Source of the DNA: Eumeta japonica
Lineage: Eukaryota > Arthropoda > Insecta > Lepidoptera > Psychidae
Length of the DNA: 64,000 nucleotides
Assembly (NCBI GenBank): GCA_005406025.1
Contig: BGZK01001200.1
Coordinates: 62,001 to 126,000 of the forward strand
Direction: 5' to 3'
Shown piece after piece: positions 38,783-50,142 of the stretch. Every line of letters begins with the position of its first letter. Within the stretch, counting starts at the first letter, position 1. The position numbers and the translations under genes are program-made. The notes beneath the pieces were generated by a model, which worked only from the letters and a program-made list of their open reading frames with translations, did no database searches and was not told the DNA's origin.

Positions 38783-38996
38783 CCATTTTCAGACGCGTGC
38801 TTGCAACATGCAGTAACATGCATCATGCAACCCACCGCTGACCCTCGTATCTGTTCCTCCTCCTCCAGATACCTATAAATCCTCTCGAATTAATATTCAG
38901 TTCGTCGGATGCAGATTCTTAGTGGAAGAACAGATTCGAGGGTTAGCGGCGGGTTGCATGCTGCATATTACTGCCCGTCTCACGCAAACCTCTATC
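38783..38996. repeat. Repeat A copies 2 and 3, head-to-head
   Basis: Copy 2 lies on the minus strand (about 38783-38857) and copy 3 on the plus strand (about 38928-38996), with about 70 bases between them. Both carry AACAGAT(A/T)CGAGGGT(C/T)AGCG and GGGTTGCATG(A/C)TGCAT, and both match copy 1 at 972-1044. The pair forms an imperfect inverted repeat that could fold into a long hairpin, or is the two ends of one small element. Confidence 0.7.
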
Positions 38997-39639
38997 TGGT
39001 GTTGAGTTTCCATTTTAAAGCAAATTAATAGTCCTTAGTATAAAAATCAGCCTTGGCGATCTTTATTCGTTTTATTATTTTCCTTGAACTTTATATTTAT
39101 TTTCACTTATTTACCTGTAATATTGTTTATCGGAACGGTGAAAATCGGCCGCTATGGAGTAGGAGAATACGGCGTTCAAATTCCGCACCAGCGAATATAA
39201 GTTAATTTTTATTTATTACTCGTCGATGTTAAACATCACTTTTTTATTTTCAAATTAAACAGAGTAACTTTTTACAGTTGTAATAAAAAATTTCGTGTAT
39301 TTTTTTTAATTATGCAATATATTATTTTCAAATTGTAAAATGATTTGTAAGTAGTATATTATATCATACGACTTACGAATATTAATTAAAAATGAAAAAA
39401 AAAGTGCATTGTGCTTTCTTATGAACTTCTAAAAGAAATAATTATAAAAAAATCTTTGTTATCTGTCGTTTTTATGTATGGTATTCTCTTCAAATTTAGT
39501 TTTTTATATATGTATATAACTTGTAATATAATTTTCTTCATTGAACCATCCAACTCACATACTATTACGTGTTTTCAAAATCCCATCTCTTTCAATTCAG
39601 AAGTTATAAGTTTTCCGCAGATAACACACGATGTCGTCT

Positions 39640-39765
39640 CAACAAGGGGGCGCCCTTTGAACTTTTCGAGTACGGAGTCTGAAAAACGAAAAGCTCGTGA
39701 GCTCGTCTCTGTGCGCGCTTTCGTCGCAGCCCTCGTTCCGGGCGGCCGTTCGCCAACGACCGGAC
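39640..39765. other. GC-rich patch
   Basis: Moderately GC-rich, ending in CGTTCCGGGCGGCCGTTCGC. The 120-codon frame 39411-39773 crosses it but starts in AT-rich DNA and has no domain. Confidence 0.35.
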
Positions 39766-40444
39766 CTATTTAGGTTTAAACTAATATTATGCTTCTTATA
39801 AAACGGTCTCGTCTAATGGCAAAAGGCTCATTAAAACCTGTCAACTTTATAAGGAGCTGTATTATATACGAAAATTAAAATTATTATGTACGTTTTCAAC
39901 GTATATCGTAAACGACGTTAAACGGTCTCGTCTAACGTAAACTAACATTATCATTGTCTAAATAGAACATTTTCAATACAAACTTACGTAAGTATATACT
40001 TGTAAATGCACAATTTGATTCCTTACTAAATCATATATATCCTAAAGAAATAAATGAGTTTATGGTCTTTTACTAGTCATTGCCAATTAACTGTATTAAT
40101 AAAAACAGTAATTTTATTTTTGAAATTTTTTTAACAACAAAACAATTTTATTGGTCAATTTCACGTATCGCTTCTCAATAACCACTACAAGAACATGAAA
40201 ATATATAGTAAAAGGCAATAATTCTCAGATGTGAGAAATGAGATTACCCGTACACTACGATATTACATTATTAATATGCACCGCATATTACATACTAGGG
40301 CTATATTATAAATTCATTCTTCTTTTATAGCTCGTATGTTTTCCATCCATATAAATTGTATAAACAATAAATAAGGGGCATGTTGACTTATCTGTCTATT
40401 GTACCGTATCATGATAGGGTGCAACATTTTTAATTTTGTATGTT

Positions 40445-40535
40445 TGTGTCGCCCTTCAGCGCGTCGGGTCACCGCCGCGCCAGCCGGTGCCAGCGGCCGT
40501 CGGCGCCGCGTGGTCGGCCCGCGCCATCCAATCAA
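40445..40535. other. GC/CpG-rich island
   Basis: CACCGCCGCGCCAGCCGGTG and CGGCGCCGCGTGGTCGGCCC within 90 bases. No gene signal. Confidence 0.4.
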
Positions 40536-41754
40536 AATCAACTCTTCAATTACCTCAAAAGGTTTACTACACACGGTATCCCACTTATAAGTAATTATTG
40601 TTTGGCATCCTGTGTACTATTTCTTGCCAAATTCATTAAAAACTCGAAGTCCGATACCAATAACTTTTGCTTGGGAGAAAAAGCGGTATAAAGTTTAAAA
40701 AAAAAAATTTAAACATCTCCCATGTTTTATCGAATCAGTTTTTTATTTTGAATATATAGGTTTGTGTTCGAGTTGTTAATTTCAAAGAGGAAATTATAGT
40801 TAATAATTGTATATTCGACGTATAAACATTTTTCTGTTTTAAATTTCAGGTCATTTTGTTGTGAGCATATGTCACACTGTACCAAATATCTATTTCCCGT
40901 TGCATCACATGCGGCTACAATTGGCACTACATCGTGTTTTAAGCAGAGGTGTGTCCTATTGCTTTTAGAATAGCCATGCCTTATTTATTTAAAATTTATT
41001 TCATCTTTGCCTTAGTTTGTTTGCCAAAAAAAAGAGTTCAGAAAAAAGTGCCAAATTCTTGCAGAGCTCTTTGCTTTAATGAGGTAACTAAAGCGGTTAG
41101 AACTTTGCTGCGCAAATGGAATTTTTTTGTGTCCACGCTGGGTTTCGAATACACACCCCATTGCGCATAAACTGCTGAGAAATCACGATCTATTCTATTA
41201 CGCAGTCACGTCGATTTGGGCCAGACTGGTTTATTCTGATTCATTTAATATTTTGTCTATACGAACATTAAACTTGCTAGCGATATAAATACACAAAATT
41301 ATAATGATTTTTTTTATGTCTTGTCTACGTGATAAAATATCTCAAATCAATAATAACATTTCTGCTTTTGTATTAGTAAAAACATTGTTATTCGTATAAA
41401 ACTTTAACTAAAAATTCGACATGGATAATTTTTTTATGCTAAATACATACGTTCCAATTCCCAAGTTTCTATATTTACAACTTTCCTAGAAGAGAATTTA
41501 AGATTTTGATGAATAATATTAAATATTTTCTATCTATCTATAATAAATGTCAATATTATAGAATATTTCACTAATTATAATAGATATGAACTCGAAACTC
41601 GACTTGTAGTGTAAAATCTATGTTAGCTACTGCAGGACAACCACGCTCCCTCAAAGTTTTATCTCGGATCTAGAGGCTTAAATTTTAAGCTCTTCATGCT
41701 GACCCAGTACGTTATGCGGGCTGAATGACTACCGCAACAGACGCACGGGACTAC

Positions 41755-42165
41755 AGAAACAGTTGCGGGGCGGCCCGGATGGGGGGCGCAGCGTTCGATA
41801 CCGCGACTCGAGAATTAGTTTCATGACAAATTTATTTGTACATCAACCATGAAACATTAATTAAAGCATCAGCAAATAATGATAGCGTCCGCAATAATTG
41901 CCGCGACGGGCGGACGCCGTCCTCGCGGACTCCGCGCGAGCGCAGACGGAGACGAGTTTTAGGAACGATCTGAAATAGTCAGGGCGGGATCTATTTGTCA
42001 GGGCAGCTGCGGGCGTTCGTTGCCCCGCGGCCGCGCAGCCGCGCCGGCGTTAGAAGTGCATCGCTCCCGCCGCCGCTACGATTACATCGTTAGGCGGCCG
42101 ACGCGGCGCACCGCCCGGCCGGCGAGCCGGCGACCTGGCCAGCCCTTCGTCGGACTCCTAGCTTC
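41755..42165. other. Paired GC/CpG-rich islands
   Basis: Peaks at about 41760-41800 and 41895-42165. The second holds CCGCGGCCGCGCAGCCGCGC and GCCCGGCCGGCGAGCCGGCG and is among the largest islands in the window. No frame longer than 60 codons is seen. Confidence 0.45.
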
Positions 42166-42314
42166 ACCCTTACGATTTAACAACAACATTGCAGTTTCGT
42201 GAGAGTCTCGTTAACGTTAACTAGCAAAAGAAGCTTTTTGAACGAATAAACATTATATTTTTCTATGCCACAGTCGTATCCACTGTGAATGTTCGCAAAG
42301 TTATACTATGCGTG

Positions 42315-42535
42315 TTAAGCTTTTACCCGCGGTTCCGTCAACGTGAATATAGAATGAACTCCTTCATATCTTACATCGAATTAGTTGTGGTGTCAAACGT
42401 GATTCCGATTTCAGTGCATATTTCAATTCCGATTTTGGTTCCGCTTTCGATTCCGATTCGCGTCTTGAGCTATCTAACTAATCCCGATTCCAATCCCGTT
42501 TTTGATCCCGTATGCGGTTCTACCGCCAATTCAGT
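42315..42535 (-). mobile_element. Dispersed repeat end plus hexamer tract
   Basis: AAGCTTTTACCCGCGGTTCC (42317-42336) is a degenerate form of the ...AGCTTTTGCCCGCGGCTTCG repeat end. About 60 bases on, 42400-42530 is a GATTCCGATT/CCGATTTTGG hexamer-phased tract. The same end-then-hexamer order occurs at 36955-37095, so the tract is probably part of that repeat family. The 109-codon plus frame here (PISVHISIPILVPLSIPIRV) is an artefact of the period. Confidence 0.55.
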
Positions 42536-42592
42536 GTCCACAAAAATATCCCAGAAGAACTCTTACAGCAAAAACACACGTACTACTGCTAA

Positions 42593-43044
42593 TTTTGACG
42601 TGACAACGTCTTAAATTAGGTTGCGGCTGGGAGTCACTTTGAAAAGTGTAACGCTCGGTAACGTAACGATGAGTCACCGAACGAGAGAGAGGCCCTGCGT
42701 CTCTCTCCCACTCAACTATGATCGGTCTGCCGCGCGCAGCACTAGAGAATTAGTGCATAGCTTGCAAATGTATTGCAAGTTATTGTATGTATATTTGTAT
42801 ATAAATACGTATGTATGTGTAAGGTAAAAATAAAATTTTGTTAATATGAAATTCAGTGCGAGATTCTTTGTATAAATTAATGTTTTAAATATAATTCTTT
42901 GTATAAATAAATGTTTTAAATTGTTACTATTATTTCATCCTTCTTCCTACTATACGAATGAATATTCACATTAAAATGATTTTACCATTCAAAGTCGTTG
43001 TCACGTAAAACTTTCGCCCGTATACCGACTTTACAGGCAACCAA
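42593..43044 (-). mobile_element. Repeat B copy 2 (inverse)
   Basis: The reverse complement of this segment closely matches 23004-23473 along its whole length, including the GCGCGCGGCAG block and the two-unit ACATTTATTTATACAAAGAAT repeat. The clearest difference is the loss of about 12 bases within the GAGAGAGACGCAAGGCATTC segment. The plus-strand start TTTTGACGTGACAACGTC and end CTTTACAGGCAACCAA give its limits. The high identity suggests a recent insertion. Confidence 0.8.
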
Positions 43045-43469
43045 ATTTTATAAAACTTCTTCTTCCACTCCCCGTGCGAGATTCCAATGCAAGACCGGTG
43101 TTGATCTTGAGTCCCTTTTGGACAAGCTAACATACAATTTATTGAAATACAGTTTAAGAATATGGTACGATACGATCAATTGATGATAGTTGCATCCTAA
43201 AAGGTACTTACTCTCATTAGATAAAAAGATTAAAAAGCAATGTTAATAATGTCAAGGAAACAGCCAATAATCAAACTTTGTACGTATATTTGTTCCTACA
43301 ATAACAGTACTAAAATAACTTTATTAGTAAATTTCAATACAGTATATGAATTTTAATTTTTAAATAATTAATGAAAAATACTTTTTTTATATATATGTTT
43401 TCAGGAGAATATTTATATTTTGTATTTCGATTAAATTTGTGTCTATCACTATTTTATTGCAGACTACGG

Positions 43470-43840
43470 TGGAGATGTGATCTCTGTATAGTAGGCGTGG
43501 AGCGTCTTTGGAAAATAGATATAGGAAAAGGAAATTAGAGAGCAGTGTGATTTGAAAGATGAGATGAATAGAGTAGAAAAAGCATGTTGTTAAGTCATTG
43601 GGATAGGATGAATGTATGTAGACTGACAAAACAAATATATAGAGCGAATGTGTGTGATGACAAGGGTCGTTCTAGAAAATCTTATGCAGATCAAATCCGT
43701 ACAATAATAAAGCAATGTCAAATTTTAAGCACCCGAAACCGGCAAAGCTTGCGTGAAAGGATTGATGAACGCCGGTGAAGCAAGATAGATGTATAGACCG
43801 TATCAAAATCCGTGGTCTCTATTTACCCTTCTGGGAATTA
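43470..43840 (+). pseudogene. LINE C-terminal fragment
   Basis: Frame 43584-43778 reads DRMNVCRLTKQIYRANVCDD, then KGRSRKSYADQI, then TRNRQSLRERIDERR. It is preceded by decayed upstream sequence and followed, out of frame, by DNA matching the family's (K/T)DRSxWRSxVSAYPSG end (CCTTCTGGGAAT near 43827-43838). This is the C-terminal (R/S)RLTKQIY...(G/R)RPRKSY...STRNRRA signature of a retrotransposon protein widespread in Lepidoptera, recalled from memory. The copy is 5'-truncated, with stops near 43745-43785 and frame breaks upstream. Confidence 0.75.
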
Positions 43841-44479
43841 GACTGAATCTATGATAACGATAATGAAATTATTAAAATGATAATTTATACACTCTCTCGT
43901 CACCCATTTATATTACGAATTGTTCGATTGCTAGACTGTATTTGTGCGTACAAGAGTAACTTCAATTACTTTAAGAGTTGAAGTGAAACTAAAGGCTGTC
44001 GTTTCTAGAAACATTACACAACAGCTTTGAAATTAATTGAAAAGCTGTAAACAAATATATTTGAAAGCTAAATATAATTTTATAGATCGTTATTGTTCAG
44101 TGTTCTCTGTTCTTGGAGTATTTCTTCGAAATTGTAATGCGTTGCTGCATGATTTCATACCATTTAGGGATGAATTATTTTAACGCGACTCCTTGTTCAT
44201 CAACATAATGTAAATACCACTCATTTCTTATTTTTATGAAGCAAATAAATTATCCTTATTCGCTTGATATGAAAAAGCCACGTTACCCTATTACGTATGG
44301 TAAGATAGTTTATATACGCATGTAACATACCATATTTTACAATGCCGTTTGATGTCTGCTCTGGGGTCGTATTTACGCATGTCTTACTCAATGATGTTTT
44401 TATAAACATTCAGTATGAACGAAAACCATCGACTCCAAAATAGCATTGTGACCGGAGACGAATTTGTAAATTTTGATTT

Positions 44480-44680
44480 CATTTCAGTTCCCATGATGCA
44501 GTGGAACATGAACGTCGTGTTGCGCCCGCGACTGCGTGCACACTGCATCGTATAATTAACCGAGTACGCTCCCGTGCAACGGAGTGCATTAAGAACGCCC
44601 TCCTGAAATGCACTGCGAACCTGGTAACACGATGCACCGCTCGGTAATGCACTCACCGCCGGGCCTCACGTCTACGTCAC
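44480..44680. other. TGCA-rich GC-balanced patch
   Basis: At least eight TGCA cores lie in about 180 bases, including GATGCAGTGG, GACTGCGTGCACACTGCATC, CCGTGCAACGGAGTGCATTA, AATGCACTGCGAACC and CGATGCACCGC. Composition is far above the surrounding AT. The minus-strand 90-codon frame over it has no domain. Candidate binding-site cluster. Confidence 0.35.
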
Positions 44681-44831
44681 AATCGCGTCTTCTGTTGCAC
44701 TCGTACGTGTTCGAATGGTATTTTTTTTTCAAAACGGTTTTTACCTATTAAACGCAATACACAACTACATTATTCTCAAATAAAAGTGTAACAAAAAGGG
44801 TAATCATTTTCAAGTCGTGCCAGATGGACCG

Positions 44832-44884
44832 CACTGACCTATGACTATCGTTCGTCGCGATAGAGTCATTTGCATAGGTCAGTG
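44832..44884. repeat. Imperfect hairpin
   Basis: Outer 12-base arms CACTGACCTATG (44832-44843) and CATAGGTCAGTG (44873-44884) are exact complements. An inner GACTATCG / CGATAGAGTC pairing can extend the stem with a bulge. The 53-base fold is at the lower limit for a small-RNA precursor. Confidence 0.6.
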
Positions 44885-45019
44885 TTCCCATCGATGCTCA
44901 TTATGAGAGTGATCCCGCGATCAATTTCATCGGCTCTAGTGTCGATGTTGTACACCTCCTTTATTAAAACAAACAATTAATTCATATAGCATATATCAGA
45001 ACTGCGTAAAATGTAGGCA

Positions 45020-45125
45020 GCTAAAGCGGCGGGTGACATTGGGCCCGGGTCGTCGGCCGCGCGGGCGGCGCGCGGCGCGGCGACAGCACCGCACTGCACT
45101 GCGCCTGTCCGCTCCACGGGACTAC
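45020..45125. other. GC/CpG-rich island
   Basis: GGCCGCGCGGGCGGCGCGCG then CAGCACCGCACTGCACTGCG. It lies 140 bases beyond the hairpin at 44832. Confidence 0.4.
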
Positions 45126-45954
45126 AGAAATGACGAGAAGATAGTTCGACGTGGTGAGCTGAGAAATCAATACGACAGCGGGAAACAGCATATACTTTGC
45201 TTTATGAAGGTCTCGATGAATACAATAACTTTTCGATGATCCGATTCTTTTTTAATGCATATAAATCACAAAATCGTTCACACAACCAGTTGTCTCAAAA
45301 CACTGAGTATCCTTAATTTATCCCCTTTCTTATGTTAACGCAACCACGTTAATTACATATTTTACTACTTTGTCAAATACTCGATAATTACGCGAGTGAA
45401 GTCTATTTATTACTCATCCGCATTTGTGGATATATTTAAAATAAAAAATATAAAACGATTCTCATCGTCAAACCGTGTACGAAATCGATTTCATAGCCGG
45501 TAATAGACGTTTAGACAATCAGTATATTGATTTTCTTTGTTTATCTAATTTTCTACCGAAAATTTTTAAATTATATTTATATTTTATTAGATAGACATAT
45601 TTTCAATACACTAAGAAATATGCTTGTTATTATATAAAAAATAAGACATGATGATTGGCTCTTAAAATATGATTCCTTGATGTACTTTGGTACAATTTTT
45701 TTTTTTTTATTCTAAGATAGTATCAGTCAAATAGTATTTTATAAGTCAAAAAGGAGTAGAAATTTTTCACGCACAGGATTTTTTCCTGATGTGGCTACTT
45801 CTCACTTTACACTTACTTTACACGACGAAAATAAGGTTTAGTATGAATTGAAATATCCCGCATTTCTCGTGGATCCTTATATAATCTTTGTGCTAGTGCT
45901 GCAATTATGGGGTTGATCCTGAACATGAAATAATAGATGCAAATATCTTTGGAT

Positions 45955-46181
45955 ACAAACACAGCCGGTACGAAAATAAGCAGGGAGGCTTGGGTATCAG
46001 ATAGTTGATAGAATACACATATAAATATTTATTAGTAAATATATACACACAACACATAGAAACGCCCAGACTAAAAACAAATATTAATGAAATGAATATT
46101 TGTCTGGTATGGGAATCGAACCCACGCTCTTGGCACAGTGCGTAGGACCACCAACGTATGCGCCATTCAGGCAGTCAGATT
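45955..46181 (-). mobile_element. tRNA-derived SINE
   Basis: The minus strand carries a tRNA-like head: GCCTGAATGGCGCATACGTT for the A-box region, then the B-box word GTGGGTTCGATTCCCATACC (plus-strand GGGAATCGAACCC at 46111-46123). An AT-rich body follows through TAGTCTGGGCGTTTCTATGT and TATATATTTACTAATAAAT to about 45960. A tRNA-like promoter followed by such a body is common in Lepidoptera. It is not a functional tRNA: the 3' acceptor half does not pair and the body runs on. Confidence 0.75.
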
Positions 46182-46731
46182 TGCAAATCCCATCAAATAT
46201 TGAAATATTTTCCTACCGGTGTTATAGCAATTATATTAGTCGGTGGTTATTTAAAATTGTTGAAGACGTTTTGTTTTTTGACCCAGTTTACATCTTTTGA
46301 CAGCTTAATCACTCCGACGCTACATAAGTTTGTATCGAGCTGTTAACGCGGCACAATATTGTCCGTAGACAACAAGAGTTAGTCACAATGTTAATAAAAA
46401 TAAAATTGCAATCGTATGCTGTTGTTGTATCATTCAGGTTTTATCACCCCATTTCTGAGACGTACTCTTCCATATTGTTTTTTATCACCAACGCTCAGGG
46501 AGCACGGACCGAGTGGCTTAAGTAGACATAAGTTAAAAACTCATCATAAATTAGAGGCGTGTGTTTTAGAATCGATCCCTTTACCCTCTTGTTCCGAGGT
46601 GACGCGACTCATTATATATGGTTTGCAATAGGGGTTGTGGGGTAACTTAATTTTTTTATAGACGATGTTAATTTTTCAGAAAACTCAGACTTTGAAGGGA
46701 GAAGTAATCAAGAAAATTTTCAAAATTCTAG

Positions 46732-47121
46732 TTGTACATTGATAAGCGCAAACTATTCGCCTTTAGATATGCTTTTCTGTGGCATAGTTTTCTGGAAATG
46801 AACAGGGAAACGACGAGTGGTCGCCGCGCAAACTATCGCACTGCACTACAAGCTACCAGGGCGTCATGTCAACGGTGGAGTTCGAACGGCAATAAAGTGC
46901 AATTCGCAACGTGCACGTGCCAACTGGACGGAATGCATTTTGCTTGCAGTTCTTTAAAGTACGATGCACTTTGCGAAAAAGAGACGAACATAATTCTCAT
47001 AGCACGGACGGCCCGAGTTAACGCCGTGAGGATGAAACAGAAAGGGATGGGAAGTCTGTTGCATCACGTGGAAGGGATTATGCAGCACTGCTTGGTCTCG
47101 AATGCAGTGCCAATGTACTAA
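46732..47121 (+). other. 129-codon open frame, probably not a gene
   Basis: Longest ATG-started frame in the window. The peptide has no signal sequence, membrane segment or family motif that I know. Its DNA (46800-47110) is more balanced in composition than its flanks and unusually rich in TGCA words (CACTGCACTAC, AACGTGCACGTGCC, GATGCACTTTGC, TTGCATCACGTGG, ATGCAGCACTGC, AATGCAGTGCC), which ties it to the patch at 44480-44680. It could be an exon of a rapidly evolving gene, but a noncoding TGCA-rich element that happens to be open is more likely. Confidence 0.2.
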
Positions 47122-47624
47122 GAATGTAGAAAGTATTGGATTCATTTTCGCAATTATAATAATTTTTATCTGTTTGTGCATATAGAAAACTTCGGAAAAA
47201 AGTAGTTCAAGAAAAATTTCATATCAACCTCATAATTTTGAGTTCTCAAGAAAGGTTAGTTCCGTTCAGTTTAATAAGTTTTTATAAATCTAAAATTTAT
47301 CCTTTGTTTTTAATAGATCTTAAATGATAAATTTTGAATACTAAATAAAAACTTCCATGTAAAGGGCTAAATTATTTCCTAAACTTAACATTTCATTTTC
47401 GTTACTAGAAAGCGATCTTCTACTGTATAATACTAATAATATATTTATTTACTTTAAATTTCAAAATCATACATTAATAAAGTATCTAAGAAACGAATAA
47501 CACATATAGAATGCATGCAACAGACAGGAGTTTATTTAAAATCAGTTGGAATGGAGTTCTCGGCTGCACTTCCCGGCTTGGACAGCTGTTGTGTACTGAG
47601 TGCTTCAATGTTGCGACCGTCGGT

Positions 47625-47895
47625 GCAGCAGCGGCCGGCGGGTGGCGGGGCGGAGCTGGAGGGTGGCGGCGGTGCAATCGAGTCTCTGACGTGACCCGTC
47701 TACCCTTCATATTCTCCTGGTAAATAAGGTTGCCGTTTCACTCAACCCTTTTCTGGGCCTTAAGGTACGTGTCTGGCCTTGGCGAATCTCCCTTTGCATA
47801 TAAAAAGCGCATTGTTTGTAAATGGATGCAATCATACGATGCAGGCGGTTGCAACGGCAGCGCGGCCGCGCCGATTGCCGCTTCGAGCATTTTTT
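47625..47895. other. Two small GC-rich patches
   Basis: 47630-47700 has CGGCGGGTGGCGGGGCGGAG. 47845-47880 has GGCAGCGCGGCCGCGCCG. Both sit in otherwise AT-rich DNA and no gene is supported. Confidence 0.35.
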
Positions 47896-48679
47896 TCAAC
47901 ACGCTTCAAGAATGTGTCGCATGTGCACAACGAGCCGCATCTCGAAACGATTAGCTTTAATTATTTCGAGGTCAAATTGAACAATAAATCTATAACTCGG
48001 ATCCAAATTACGGACGCGTGTAAACACGTCCCACATAAAAAAAAAATCATCGAGTTGGAAAAATCTCAAGAAATCTCTATAACTTTCAAAAAGGTAAAAC
48101 AGACTAAAAGGGAAGCTTTTTGACAATAGTAAGAGAGTTTACAAAACTCGATCGATTTTACATGACTTGTTTTTTGAAATGAAACCATTTTGGTCACCGT
48201 AAAAAATAAAATTCGGAAATGTGTTCTAACCGTTATTCTCATGTGTATGTTTGAATGTGATATTTGTGACCCGTGAGTACACCTAATCGGTAAATGTACA
48301 ATAATAATGACATGGAAACGTGTAGCAATATATTGTTTGCAAGTTTTTCTATAAGATCGTTTTAATGGATCTCATCAAATCTATTAAGCTAGATGAATAT
48401 TGAGCATGTTCCGTAGTCATTATTATTCGCATATCTTCTTTCTGTCTTAAACAAATAATTAAATTATAATTGACCAATTTGCTATCCTCTAAGCATACGT
48501 TTTAAACTTATTGAATTATATTTTTGAAACTCTGAGGCGATTTTAATCACTCGAAAATTAACAAAATTTTTTATTAGCAGTCCTTACGCATACCAATACG
48601 AAGGTCTAACGATGGTCAGAATATTATTGCACGAATTTCGGTTAGTGTAATAAGTAGCCGTTAATTACGAATTTGATTT

Positions 48680-48680
<1 letters not shown>

Positions 48681-48748
<68 letters not shown>
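48681..48748. repeat. (TA)n microsatellite, longest in the window
   Basis: TA dinucleotide run of about 60 bases or more, with one break near its left end. It encodes the Tyr/Ile-alternating end of a minus-strand frame, which is therefore an artefact. Confidence 0.97.
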
Positions 48749-48750
<2 letters not shown>

Positions 48751-49769
48751 GCATGTGCATCGAATGCACAATACGCGGAATATTTTTTGTTCGTGAATAT
48801 TGAAATAAATTAAGCAAATTCACTAATATATCAATATGTTTTAACGATGCCTGATACTTGATAACGCCACAACAACAGATAGTATATGTTTCTTGTATTG
48901 TTCGTACTACTTCTCTGTTATTTACCAAGAAATACGTAGAATAGTTTTTCCTTATATCGGTCTTATAATACGGAACAGGATGTACTAGTCCAACTCGCAT
49001 TTATTTAAACACAATACACTCTCATTCTTCTGACACTGCAATAGCCGGAGTTATACCGTTTGTTCTCAATCAAAACATGTACTGTTTTGTAAGTTCGTGA
49101 CGTATTATAGTACTATTTTAGTGCAATATTTCACTAGAAGTTTGTTTTTTGTCAATTGTAATGCTTTTTGGAAGAGCTTACAAGAAATATTTACTTTTAA
49201 TTTTTTGATTTAAAACTTACATTTTGTTCCGACATTATAGACGTAGTGACGTTACTAGACTCGTGTTTAAAATATTATGAAATGTTTGTGGATTGGTATA
49301 TCTGCCATAGTAGGTCCTAATAGACAATATATATTTAGGCTCCTCTATAAAAACAATCAAAAACATAATTTTTGTAGCCCCAAAAACATTGTTTTTAATA
49401 CATTCTTCTTTGACAATATACTTTACATTGGCTTTTACTTACGACTTTCATACTTACATATTTTGATCTACAATTAATTCAAATAAATAATTTCTGGATG
49501 AGTTTAAAAATTTCTCAGTTAAAAATTTTTTTAGATTAGACACAGCATAACTTCTAGATAAGTAGACAGAAATGAATTATTAAAATGTTATATTACGATT
49601 ATGGCTTTGCGTATGATTTACGGTATTGTGTAGAAACGTTATAAGTTTTAAATCGCTCATCATTGAGCATTTACACCGATGTAACTATACTTGAAGTTAC
49701 GAAAATGCATTTGTTCCGTGTAAAAGGTGTAGTGTAATTAGCATTAATTTCCGTAATGGAGGAGTGTTT

Positions 49770-49875
49770 TCGTCGTCTGGCGCTGGCCGGTGGCGCTGTC
49801 GGCGCTGTCCGCAGGCGGCGCGGCGCGCGCAGGGCGCCGCGTGGGCGTAGGGCGCACTCCCCTCGCGCCATATTT
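49770..49875. other. GC/CpG-rich island
   Basis: GGCGCTGTCGGCGCTGTCCG followed by GGCGGCGCGGCGCGCGCAGG. Open in opposite frames through composition. Confidence 0.4.
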
Positions 49876-50114
49876 AGGGAACACTATTTTTACTTACTCG
49901 GTCATTGGCCTCATTCTTCACCATTCCTTGCTTTTTTTTCATGAATAAAAAAATATTGTCCTAAAATCGATGTCAATCATTAATTTCTTCCTCCTATACG
50001 ATTTAATGTCGTTTCAGAATAATATAATGCGTATACATTAGGTTTTCTACTATTCTAGGTTACAGAAAATTAAATTAGCGATATATAATGAGCATTATTG
50101 TACGAGCAGTATTG

Positions 50115-50142
50115 TTCAGTAATTACGAATGTAATTACTGAA
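50115..50142. repeat. Inverted repeat
   Basis: 12-base arms TTCAGTAATTAC / GTAATTACTGAA around GAAT. Imperfect extension outward to CAGTATT / AATATACTG. Confidence 0.7.

Larger units (their letters stand above)
37276..42300. other. Gene-free region
   Basis: Apart from listed items, the DNA is AT-rich with no supported gene: 37550-38780, 39000-39640, 39770-40445, 40535-41750. Near 41135-41200 the minus strand has a loose tRNA-like pair of boxes (CTCAGCAGTTTATGCGCAATG and a GTATTCGAAACCC-like word). This may be a decayed SINE head but is too weak to call. Confidence 0.55.
43845..48675. other. Gene-free region with TGCA-rich patches and a SINE
   Basis: Outside listed items I see no gene: 43845-44480, 45130-45950, 46180-46730, 47125-47620 and 47900-48675. 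At 46500-46640, a plus-strand GGACCGAGTGGCTTAAG resembles the A box of serine or leucine tRNA, but the B-box partner is poor, so at best it is a decayed SINE head. Confidence 0.5.

Noticed and set aside
41135..41200. tRNA-like boxes on the minus strand
   Set aside because: The A and B boxes are degenerate and no tRNA fold or SINE body is clear.
42285..42614. 109-codon frame with Pro/Ile/Ser repeats
   Set aside because: It translates a dispersed-repeat end and a hexamer tract.
44440..44475. Plus-strand IVTGDE-like peptide suggesting a second mariner
   Set aside because: Only six residues match. The surrounding frames show none of the other mariner blocks.
41744..45133. CACGGGACTACAGAAA shared by two GC islands
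   Set aside because: About one 16-base match is expected by chance in a window of this size, and the flanks differ.
46500..46640. Ser/Leu tRNA-like A box
   Set aside because: No convincing B box or paired acceptor stem.
36771..48748. Tandem TA runs as possible CRISPR-like or centromeric arrays
   Set aside because: Plain dinucleotide microsatellites without spacers. No CRISPR array exists in this eukaryotic window.
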